In this document: positions 55,801-64,000 of the stretch, one piece after another | Layout: each line of letters begins with the position of its first letter | How positions within the stretch are numbered: the first letter of the stretch is position 1 | Source of the DNA: Quercus robur | Taxonomy: Eukaryota > Streptophyta > Magnoliopsida > Fagales > Fagaceae | Assembly (NCBI RefSeq): GCF_932294415.1 | Contig: NC_065539.1 | Span: forward strand, 51,169,501-51,233,500 | Length of the DNA: 64,000 bases | Direction of reading: 5' to 3' | Program-made: the position numbers and the translations under genes | The notes under the pieces: generated by a model | The model's input: the letters and a program-made list of their open reading frames with translations, nothing else | Databases searched by the model: none | What the model was told of the DNA's origin: nothing

Positions 55801-56316
55801 GTCTGGAATTTTCCCAATAAGATTGTTGTAAGTAACAGCAAGCTCTCTAAGTTGTGTACAATAACTTAGATTAGCTGGAACTTTACCACCAAAGGAATTC
55901 GACCACAAAATGAGACGCTGCAGGCGTAGTAGACGTCCCACTTCTTGAGGAATTTCACCGTAGAAGCTATTGTTTCGTAGGTCGATTCTTGTGAGGTAAG
56001 TAAGATTTCCTATAGAGGGTGGTATGGAGCCAGACAATTTCTTAGTTGTCAAATTCAAAACCATGACTCGTTTACTGGAGGGGCCACATGTAACACCTAA
56101 CCAGTTGCAAAAATGTATGGAGTCATTCCATGAGCTCATGATCTGAAGTGGGTCTTGAGTTATCCGATTCTTGAAGTCAAGTAATGCCAGGCGATCAGTC
56201 TCATTTGCAATAGCTGGAACTGTTGCAGATTTCAAACATGAGCTCATGCACATTAGAAGAATCCCATGAAAGAATATTAACAAAACCCACTCGTAACTCA
56301 GACTAGAGTGCATCAT
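52868..56316 (-). CDS. LRR receptor-like serine/threonine kinase, subfamily XII (At3g47570/Xa21/EFR type)
   Basis: A plasma-membrane receptor kinase of the family that includes immune receptors; the ligand is unknown. Exons on the minus strand: 56316-53613 and 53310-52868, joined in phase 1 (CCAG|GT ... CTAG|AG), giving 1048 aa. Order: signal peptide (about 1-30), LRR N-terminal domain with WLGVTCG, about twenty LRRs of the L-x-G-x-IP type, a cysteine cap (GNNKLCGGVQELHLPTC), a transmembrane segment (LKIVIPITSMVIFVLILLYF), then the kinase: GSGSFGSVYKG, VAVKVLNL, HCDLKPSNILL, GDFGLANF, GSIGYIPPEYG. The residue before the catalytic Asp is Cys, so this is a non-RD kinase, typical of pattern-recognition receptors. 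The intron position is the family's usual one. The end may differ: CCAG|GTATGT at 52891 could splice to 52785, ending ...EPE. No break seen. Confidence 0.94.
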
Positions 56317-56837
56317 TCTGTTGGGGTTGCAAGTTTGTCTATCTGATAATAGCGTTTGCTTTCTGTGGAATACAAAAAATTCAATTAAAGTTAATAAAAA
56401 TATATATTAGTAGGACACAACTATAACTTTTTTTTTTTTTTTTTGGGTGGGGGATAAGAGACATAGGTATAGCTTGTTAAGAGAGAAAAACAAGTAAATA
56501 CCCTCCAACGGTGCCGTTTAATCAAGCAAATGAGAAGGAAGGCTTGAAATGGTGTCATTTCAATTATGAGTCATTAAGCAAAACACGCGAGAGACATGTA
56601 CATCAATACGAAGTAGTTTTAATCAAAGATTCGGACTCACTGTTCCAGCGGCCAACTAGGTTAGTTTTTTTTTTTAAAGCTCAAAAAACAAGTTAATTAG
56701 TGATTAGTGCCAGTTGAAGTTAGTTGTAACCAACTTGTAATTCTGTTATTACCGTGCAATGGTTAGATTAGTGACATTAGTTTGTTAGTTATAGTTTCTT
56801 TGCCTCTCTATACTTGCTATATTTTGAATATAAGAAG
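56317..56837 (-). promoter_or_regulatory. Upstream region of the receptor kinase
   Basis: The first 100 bp are repeated, diverged, at 58200-58320 (shared GTGGAATACAAAAAATTCAA and TTAGTAGGACACA). T-runs at about 56430 and 56668. CCAACAG just before the start codon could also be a splice acceptor, so a leader intron is possible. Confidence 0.45.
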
Positions 56838-57000
56838 TGTTACGTCCTTAACATTTTCACAATACTTTCACAACAAATTATAAGTGGTTATTTGTTATTG
56901 GTTTTAATTTCAACCATCTACTAAAATTACTTTTTTGCCCCACCGATAACAACCTAACACTTATGATTTCTAGTGAAAGTGTTGTGGACACAACATTTCT
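56838..57000. mobile_element. Fold-back MITE, 163 bp
   Basis: Left arm TTAACATTTTCACAATACTT and right arm GTGAAAGTGTTGTGGACACA are imperfect inverses; the centre carries TTGTTATTGGTTTTAATTTC. The fragment at 10.62 kb belongs to the same family. Confidence 0.7.
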
Positions 57001-57844
57001 CTTTGTGTATATATATATATATAGCAATAGAACCTCTTTGATGTTTTTATCCTAATTCTTTCTCTTCTTTGAATAAAAATCTCAATTTCTATTGAAAAAT
57101 TTCAACTTGTAACCCTCTATTTTAAGGATTTGTGTTAGGTCTAGTGGATTCAATACACTAGACCCGTTGAGTTGATGAAATGTTACCAAAAGTAGACCAT
57201 CCCAGTGGGTCAGTGTAACTGGACAATGGATCCAAACTTTACTCCTATTTTAATGTTATCTTTAATTCCAAACTACTACATTATAATTCTATATCTTATG
57301 AAGTATACAAAAGTATGAGTATGACAATGACATTTCTTACTGAATAAATTGTTTATCTTGACAAGTTTGTAAATATCTACCAAATCAAAATATAGATATA
57401 TAAAAATGTTTTGCAAACAAAACACAAAATATCATATCATGAATTTTTGCCCAACAATGAATAACTGTACCAATTAAGAAAACAACTTGCTTTTAATAAC
57501 CTATTAAGATTACTTTTTCCATAGAAATTGCAAAGTTTTCCACTCAAATAAAGTATCAGCTAAGTTATTAAAAAAAGAAAAGAAAGGAATTTCCATTAAA
57601 AATTTAATGAGATTTAATTATGAATTATGAATTATGAATTTGAATTTGATATTGCTTTTGATTAAAAGTTTAAAACTAATCAATGTGCCACACGATACCC
57701 ATGTACACTATTAGTATGTTTTGAAATTTCAGAATCATTGACAATGGAGATAACTTAGATTCAGAACTCTGCATTTAATTTCTTAGCAGATAGAGTCATT
57801 TTTATTTTTATTTTTTGTTTTTCATTGTTATCTATAAATATCTC
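57001..57844. other. AT-rich intergenic DNA upstream of the receptor kinase
   Basis: A (TA)n tract at about 57008-57023, otherwise nothing coding. The words TTCATACACTAGACCC and similar near 57140-57230 are not recognised. Confidence 0.4.
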
Positions 57845-58320
57845 TATGGGTATCTATATTCGAACTATCAAGTTCAAATAGTATGAGATAGTGTCGATCC
57901 TCCAAAATCAAGTTTGATAATCAAGACCAAAAGGATTGGTAACTCTATGGGAGTCTAGGGGTCATGAAACATCGAGAAATTAAATCGGAAGATAGCTAGT
58001 ATCGAAAATCGAATGAAATGGATCAGTAATATTTTAGAGTATAGCTCTATTAAGTGTGAAATTTTTAGTACTGCCAACAAACATTTTCAAGTAGATATGT
58101 ATTATAAAGAAAAAGGAGGGATCACACTTACCAGACAGACAATATTGGCTTAGACAAGTTGAAGAAGTTACAAGTCCCACTCGAAACTCATTCTGTTGTG
58201 TTGGAGTAGCAAGTTTGAAGGGAAGGATAAAATCTGATGCCAAAGTTTGCTTTTTGTGGAATACAAAAAATTCAATTAGAGTTAATAGAAATATATGTTA
58301 GTAGGACACAGCTTTTTGTG
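57845..58320 (-). pseudogene. 5'-end fragment of a second LRR receptor kinase
   Basis: On the minus strand, 58200-58170 reads AATGAGTTTCGAGTGGGACT, close to the signal-peptide start of the intact gene (CTGAGTTACGAGTGGGTTTT). Upstream of both lie the same words (GTGGAATACAAAAAATTCAA). After about 70 bp it runs into a splice-donor-like CTG|GTAAGT at 58131, then non-coding DNA to 57845 shared with 61785-62060. No LRR or kinase follows. It is either a truncated gene relic or an alternative leader exon of the intact gene. Confidence 0.55.
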
Positions 58321-58563
58321 GAAATGCAAAACAAGAGTGAACATCACATCACATGAGCGTAAATAAGAATGACCATTTTCACAATGAACTGACTATTAAT
58401 TTTGCTAATTGCAAAAACAAGTCCTGTACTGTGACTTTGTCACTTTGATAAGTCAATTGAAAATTTCTGTGGAACGAATTGACAGTAGAATTTTTTTTTT
58501 CCCTTTAACTTAAGCAGTTAACAATTATGTTTGATTCATCGTGTATAAAACTAGTATTGGTTT

Positions 58564-59371
58564 AAATCAAATATTTTGGATCAGATAATTTTCCACCGTG
58601 TTTGACACTCTCCAATAATTATTATTATTATTATTTTGCTAAATGTGATTAGGCTCAAATTAATATGCTTTATTATTTTTTTGGATCATTTAAATACACC
58701 AAGTTAAATCTTGGTTGATTTAATAATTATAAGCCTAATTATTGTTTCTCAAATAAACTATATATTATATAAGTTTATAAAAAACCGTTTTTCAACACAA
58801 ATTATGCATCTAAATGAATTTATTTTTAGTAGGATTTATTCATGTTGTTCCCTTTTTCCCTTTAAAAAAATTAAAAATGTTTTATTTTTAATTTTTAAAT
58901 ATTAGCAGTTTTATTTCTACTTATTCATGTAAAGTGTGCATTGGATTGTGTATTTGTTTGTAACATTAATTAATATATTTTTGCTAATTATTAGTATAAT
59001 TTTTTATTCACATCGAATTTTTCATTAAGCGAGAATAATACTAGTATACAATAATATTTTAATAATATTTTAGACATTAGCTGTGGGAAAGCAAATCAAG
59101 AAAGACGACAATGGAAAGAAAATGATCCAAGAACTTGGCACCAATAGATAAGTTTGGAAGGTTGTGGTATTTGTAAACCACGTGAACTTGAGAAAGACTC
59201 CTAAATCAACATGTCATTGATCAAAATGCTGTCCTAGTTCAATAAGAATTGTGAGGACTTTGGGTTCAAGAAATAGGCAACAATATCTAAGGATTTCTCG
59301 CTAAATGCTGGAGTCTCACATGCAAATGACTGTGTCTTCAAATCAAATATTTTGGATCAGATAATTTTCCA
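58564..59371. repeat. Perfect 32-bp direct repeat flanking 0.74 kb
   Basis: AAATCAAATATTTTGGATCA followed by GATAATTTTCCA occurs at 58564-58595 and again, identical, at 59340-59371. The segment between has no recognised gene. Confidence 0.85.
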
Positions 59372-60059
59372 ATGTAGAGCTTGTATTAACTGTTGCTGTT
59401 TTTCCTATGATTGAATGAAAGTTTTGATTTAAAAAAAGAAAGCTATTACTGGGGACAAATTCACTATTATGGTCATAGCCAAATTGTTGTTAAGATTTCA
59501 TCTGGATTTAACCGCACTCGTTTAGTTCAATTGGATGTTACAATGGTAAGTTTCACTAATTTATGGCCAAACCCATTCAGCTCTGGCAACGCAGAAAATG
59601 GAAGAGATGTTACATATTTATTGGTCAATGGATAGAATAAAAGAACACTTAACGCCAGACTTATTTATTAATGGTAGCCAGAAAACTCTCTATGCGTAAC
59701 AACTCGGTTAGTGAATATTTGGGGGTAAGTAAAAAAACATGAAGGGAAGCTTAATTTGGCGAAGAGGAGAGAAGGAAATGTTGAGAAGAGAGAAAATTAC
59801 ATGCCAGTATATTGTACATTTGTATGAATTGAGGATATTGAGTATCGTACGGTACATTGTTTTTAAACATTAGAGACATGATTTAAATCTAGGTAATTTT
59901 TACCCAAACCCAATTGGGCCCACTATCAGCTGTCATGTGAGGTATGGCTTAAATTGAAAAAAATATTCTTATATAGTTGATATATGTCTTTAAATAATCA
60001 CACGGCATCAGTGTAAAAAATGTCTCATTTGCATTCTAAAAAAAACAAAAAAAAAAAAA
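59372..60059. other. Intergenic DNA; unrecognised 74-codon frame
   Basis: A short + frame at 59411-59635 (starting MNESFDLKKESYYWGQ) matches no family I know and is probably chance. The rest is AT-rich up to the A-run at 60048. Confidence 0.35.
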
Positions 60060-60370
60060 AAAAAAAAAACAAAAACAAAAATTAAAGCAATTTTTGTCCA
60101 TTTTAATATATAAATCTATTTTTTCTATTATACATAACCACTACAAACACCTATATTAGATTATTTACTTTACACTACATTTTATTAAAATATTTTTTTT
60201 TATCAATTTTTTATTACTCTCTCAAATGATCTCTCTCTCTCAACAATCCAAATTTATACAAGTTTACATGGATTGATGTGAGTGATTTTTGAAGTTGAAC
60301 ATGCAAAATTTACCCCTTCTACTATATTATATATATAGATTGATGTAAGTGCTCACAAACCATTTTGAAA
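60060..60370. repeat. AT-rich dispersed repeat, copy 2 (relative at 3.8-4.27 kb)
   Basis: Shares TTTTGTCCATTTTAATATAT-like, TATTAGATTATTTACTTTA-like and TTTACATGGATTGATGTGAG words, in the same order, with 3800-4270. Confidence 0.45.
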
Positions 60371-60569
60371 ATGAAAAAAACCAGTACTGTGACTTATTAG
60401 ATAAGTTGGAAAATTCCTGTTAAAAGGAAATGAAAGTAGAATTTAGACGCCGCAGTCCTACTTTTGACTCTCATAGAAGTTATTTTCTAATTTTTTTTTC
60501 CCTTAGACTCCAGCAATTAATAATCGGGTTTAATTCACCGTCTCCTTCTTTGAATAGAAAAAAATTAAA

Positions 60570-60939
60570 GGGTCATGCTAACGAGTGCTTTTAAAGTAAT
60601 AGTTAATAATCCATTTTAAAAAAGTTTTGACACAACTTTTATGGAAAATGAAAAAAACTATCAAAACATTATTTTTCTTTCCATAAAAACTTTCTTTAAA
60701 TGAATTGTTAACTATACATTCGTTAGCATTTCCTTTAAATAAATATATAAAGACTGTGAAGTGCTAACGAGTGCCTTTAGGGCACTAGTTAAGAATCCAT
60801 TTTAGGAAAGTTTTGACATCATTTTTATGGGAAATGAAAAAAGCTGTTAAAATATTATTATTTTTTTTCATTTTCCCATAAAAACTTTTTTTTACTAGAT
60901 TTTTAACCAATGTCCTAAGAGCACTCGATAGCATTTCCC
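60570..60939. mobile_element. Two adjacent fold-back MITEs of one family
   Basis: Copy 1 (60570-60735) and copy 2 (60761-60939) both begin GTGCTAACGAGTGC-like and end in the complement (CGTTAGCATTTCC and CGATAGCATTTCCC). Both arms contain TTTTGACA and CATAAAAACTTT words. Each can fold end to end. Confidence 0.75.
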
Positions 60940-61174
60940 ATAAAAACCAACTATCATAGCGTTTATATTTTAGAGACGGCCTTTTAAATTGGAAGATAGA
61001 TATTATTGAATGCTCTAGAAATACATTAATATTTAAGAGATCAGCTCTATTAAGTTAGGAAAGAAAATCGAGAAGAACAGTCGAGGGACAGGTCCTCTGA
61101 AACTTTTAAGGAAGATTTATTAAAATTGTTGGTGCAAACGTATTTAATTAAATAATATTAAAATGCTCCAACAT

Positions 61175-61565
61175 AAATCAATGGAGGGATCATACATACC
61201 GGACAGACAATATTGCCATAGACTAGTTGAAGAAGTTAGAAATCCCAAGATTGGTGATGGCCACGCTTGCTAACTAGGACTAGGAGAGCTTCCTTTGTGA
61301 ATTTTCTAGGAGAAGCTAAAGAACGTTACGATTTATAAAGAGGAAAAAGTATAGTACCAAAGCTGGGATAGCTAGTTCTGTAAGGTTGACTAGTTCAAGA
61401 CTCAGGTGCACCAACTGAGTTGGATGGAATTGAAAGTCAAATTAGGATTGTTGGAACGTTGCCCTCAAAGGAATTAGAAATCAAATTTAGATGCTGTAAT
61501 TAATATTGCAGCAGATATCCATTTCTTGAGGAATTCCTTCCATAGAGAAAGATGTTAATTCCATC
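61175..61565 (-). pseudogene. LRR receptor kinase relic 1
   Basis: 61434-61560 aligns with about 55990-55850 of the intact gene (shared TTCTTGAGGAATT, TCAAAGGAATTAG-like, AGATGCTGTA-like words), part of the first LRRs. 61360-61385 (CAAAGCTGGGATAGCTAG) aligns with about 55725. To the left, 61190-61245 repeats the 5'-end segment seen at 58.11-58.17 kb with donor-like CCG|GTATGT. A TATA-like TTTATAAATC (minus) lies between them near 61335. Strongly degraded, no open frame. Confidence 0.7.
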
Positions 61566-61784
61566 GACTTATTGTGTTAATAGCATGGTTTTAATTTCAT
61601 CTCTTGTCATCACTTCAATTTACTTGCATTCAACATTTAAAGAGGCCAAACTTAATAAAATTGATTTCTGCTCAAACATCTTGTTTTGGATTTCTAGGGT
61701 TTTGTGAGGAATATTATGCTATATTAATGGGAAAATCATTGCTGATAAATACATAAAATAAATTGGCAAGTTGGTCAATATCTC

Positions 61785-62425
61785 TCTGGGTATCTATATT
61801 CGAACCCTTAAGTTCGAATACTATGTGAGAGTGGATCCTCCAAAATAAAGTTTGATAATAAAGACCCAAAGGATTGGTAACTCTAGGGGAGTCTAGAGGC
61901 TGTGAAACATTGAGCAATTAAATCGGAAGATAGCTAGTATCAAATGAAATGGATCAGTAATATATTAGAGTGTAGCTCTATTAAGGGTGAAATTTTTTAA
62001 TACTGGCAACAAACATTTTCAAGTAAATATATATTATAAAGCAAAAGGAGAGGATCATACGTACCGTATAGACAGTCCTGGCATAGACTAGTTGAAGAAG
62101 TTACAAGTCCCAACAGTGACGATGACCATGTTTACTAAGTATGACTAGGAGAGCTTCCTTGTGAATTGTTGAGGAGATCAGCTAAACAACCTTACAATTT
62201 ATAAAGAAGAAAGAGGATAGTATCAAAGCACTATAGTTCCCGTAAGGTTGTCTCCACCAACTGAGTTGATGCGGAATTTAAAGTCAAATTAGAATTGATA
62301 GAAAGTAATTAGTTGAAGTAAAATTTCTAGATGCTGTATGTGCGGTAAGCTGTAGTTGTGTAAGTGCAGTAGGCGACAACCCATTTCTTGAGGAATAATT
62401 CTCATAAGGAAATTTATTTATTTAT
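61785..62425 (-). pseudogene. LRR receptor kinase relic 2 with duplicated 5' region
   Basis: 61785-62118 is a direct, diverged duplicate of 57845-58190 (TATCTATATTCGAAC, GGATTGGTAACTCTA, AGATAGCTAGTATC and GACAGACAATATTGG-like words in the same order). 62280-62420 again carries the LRR-derived words (AGATGCTGTA, GTAGGCGACAACCCATTTC, TTGAGGAATAATTCT). No reading frame survives. Confidence 0.7.
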
Positions 62426-62999
62426 TTATTTATTTTTGAAAATTATAAAAGATATTAGTTCACAGATTTATTTACAGCGAATTAGCGATCTATTGCATTA
62501 AGGCAACGGTTGGCATATTTTGGATTGAGATTTAGTGCAATTAACCCCACCTCTCATAACAGTTTTTTTTACTATTCTTACTTTTTTTTTTTTTTTTAAT
62601 TTAATGATTGAGATTTCAAGTTACTTTTTGTATTTGTAAATCTTAGTCATCCATAGTAATTGCATCAACTGCAATACCTACTTGATTTCAATCCGTAAAC
62701 TGTTGGTCTCAAGTCCAAAAAAAAAAAAAAAAGAAGAAGAAGAAGGAATGCTATAAATTAATGGATGACATAAAATTTAGTCACGTTATTATAAAAGAAT
62801 TATTTAGAAATACAAGTTGGGGCAATGTAGACACTCCATTTAATTATGATTTCATGACCATGAAATTAAAATCTCATTCTTGAACAAAATTGTACCCGAG
62901 GGCTAAATTAAGAACATTATTTATTTATTTATTTTGAGAGAGAGAGAGGGAAAAAAAAGAAAAAAAAGAGAACATTTACAATTTAGAGAAAAGAAAAGT
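62426..62999. other. AT-rich DNA between kinase relics; no gene seen
   Basis: TTTA-repeat near 62411-62434, T- and A-runs, a GA-rich stretch at 62937-62970. CTCCATTTAATTATGATTTC near 62834 has a relative at about 63506, so these spacers are also duplicated. Confidence 0.4.
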
Positions 63000-63398
63000 G
63001 TGGTATCAAAGCTGGGATATTTCCTATAACTTCAAGACCCAAGTACACGGTACACCAACTAAGTTGGATTGGAATCGAAATCAAATTAGAATTGTTAATT
63101 TTTTAGAAAGAAAGTGGAAGTCAAATTCAGGTGCTTCAAAAGTGTGTTAGGCGATAACTCATTTCTTGAGGAATGATTTCTTTCGGGGAAGTGGGTTTGG
63201 CTGGGTTTGTGGTTTTTTTATTTATTTACTTATTTTTTAATCACAAAAGAGGTTAGTGGAAGTCAAATTCAGGTGCTTCAAAAGTGTGTTAGGCGATAAC
63301 TCATTTCTTGAGGAATGATTTCTTTCGGGGAAGTGGGTTTGGCTTGGTTTGTGGTTTTTTTATTTATTTACTTATTTTTTAATCACAAAAGAGGTTAG
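63000..63398 (-). pseudogene. LRR receptor kinase relic 3, internally duplicated
   Basis: Words CAAAGCTGGGATATTTCC, GTGTTAGGCGATAACTC and ATTTCTTGAGGAATGATTTC place it in the same N-terminal LRR stretch as relics 1 and 2. A 142-bp piece is present twice in tandem (63114-63255 and 63256-63397) with about one difference in the parts I compared, so that duplication is recent. Confidence 0.72.
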
Positions 63399-63805
63399 TT
63401 CACAGGTTAATTACAACAGCCTATTGATAGCTTACATAAATCTAGTCACTTCACTATAAATGAATCTTTTTTTTAATACAAGTTGAGGTGTTATAGTCTT
63501 GTAGACACTCCATTTCACAACCATGAAATTTCCCATTTATGAACAAAATTGTCATTTTACATATTTAGAAAATTCCAAAGTTTTTTTTTAATTATTTATT
63601 TATTATTATTACTAAAGAAGGTAGGAAAATTCCATAGTTAACATATGACTAAAATTCATAACATAATAGTTCATCATGAAATTTGAAGGTATGATGGTCT
63701 TTTCTCCAATTGAAAATCAAGGTTTTTTTTTTATTTTTTTACGGAGAAACTCAAGGTTTTGATAGAGAATTCCAACCAATATTTTATAATGACTCTAGGA
63801 TGGTC
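63399..63805. other. AT-rich DNA; no gene seen
   Basis: T-runs at 63581 and 63723 and no recognisable coding sequence. Confidence 0.4.
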
Positions 63806-63844
63806 TCAAGATATGCGTGCATTCAGGGACGGATTCAAGTGGGG

Positions 63845-64000
63845 GCCCAAGATTCAAAACCCAACCAACGCCACGGGACTTGAGAGAGCCACGATGGACT
63901 TGAGAGACCCACAAACTCATCAACCCACCCTAAACTTGAGAGACCCACAACCCACAACCCACACCGGACTTGAGAGAGCCATGACCCACGAACCGTGATG
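63845..64000. repeat. Minisatellite running off the window edge
   Basis: GGACTTGAGAGAGCCACGA, ACTTGAGAGACCCACAA, AACTTGAGAGACCCACAACC and GGACTTGAGAGAGCCATGA recur with interspersed CCCAC words. The core is about 17-20 bp and spacing is irregular. GC-richer than the surroundings; the array continues beyond 64000. Confidence 0.8.

Noticed and set aside
59411-59635. 74-codon + frame as a small secreted protein gene
   Set aside because: No signal peptide, no family resemblance, and it lies in repeat-rich DNA without promoter or splice support.

Overview
The window is nuclear DNA of a dicot plant, probably a woody species; Fagales (oak/chestnut type) is my guess from the look of the repeats and is not proven by the sequence. 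It is AT-rich, its genes have many GT-AG introns, several proteins carry plastid or mitochondrial presequences, and the space between genes is filled with LINE, MITE, hAT, Helitron, CACTA and LTR-element debris. I saw no rRNA, tRNA, CRISPR or bacterial feature.

Genes, left to right. (1) Last coding exon of a 3-dehydrosphinganine reductase (TSC10A type, + strand, 1.86-2.19 kb); the rest lies left of the window. (2) Complete five-exon mitochondrial peroxiredoxin-2F (+, 6.7-9.2 kb). (3) Intact single-exon secreted aldose 1-epimerase (galactose mutarotase; -, 11.8-12.9 kb), sitting among broken exons of an ADP-glucose pyrophosphorylase (AGPase) large-subunit gene. (4) RING-H2 E3 ubiquitin ligase RHF1A (-, seven exons, 15.9-19.2 kb). 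(5) Chloroplast DEAD-box helicase RH58 (+, ten exons, 24.8-30.5 kb) with a GC-AG first intron. (6) AGPase large subunit, APL1 type (-, 15 exons, 523 aa, 36.9-44.9 kb), whose intron 4 holds a frameshifted mutarotase copy on the other strand. (7) Non-RD LRR receptor kinase (-, 52.9-56.3 kb), followed to the right end by several degraded fragments of the same family.

The most striking structure links 10.86-14.27 kb with 43.27-40.09 kb. These are inverted, diverged copies of one segment containing AGPase exons 3-6 and the mutarotase nested between exons 4 and 5. AGPase survives only at the 36.9-44.9 kb locus. The mutarotase is open only in the 11-14 kb copy. Each locus therefore kept one of the two genes. 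The left edge of the copy also shows a short fold-back, as expected from template switching.

Repeats: two substantial LINE remnants (0.2-1.7 kb and 4.3-6.3 kb), a Tourist-like element with a GC-rich core (23.7-24.5 kb), a young TRIM element (31.7-32.6 kb), a solo LTR (34.6-35.4 kb), an AT-rich tandem array of about 13 units (46.8-48.9 kb) abutting a CACTA-type terminus, a copia integrase fossil (about 50.6 kb), a hAT-like element with an exact 8-bp target duplication (51.4-52.5 kb), several fold-back MITEs, and a minisatellite running off the right edge. I found no wholly new biological system; the reciprocal survival of the two duplicated nested genes is the best lead. Exon coordinates were read by eye from splice signals, reading frame and remembered family sequences; each junction could be off by a few bases.
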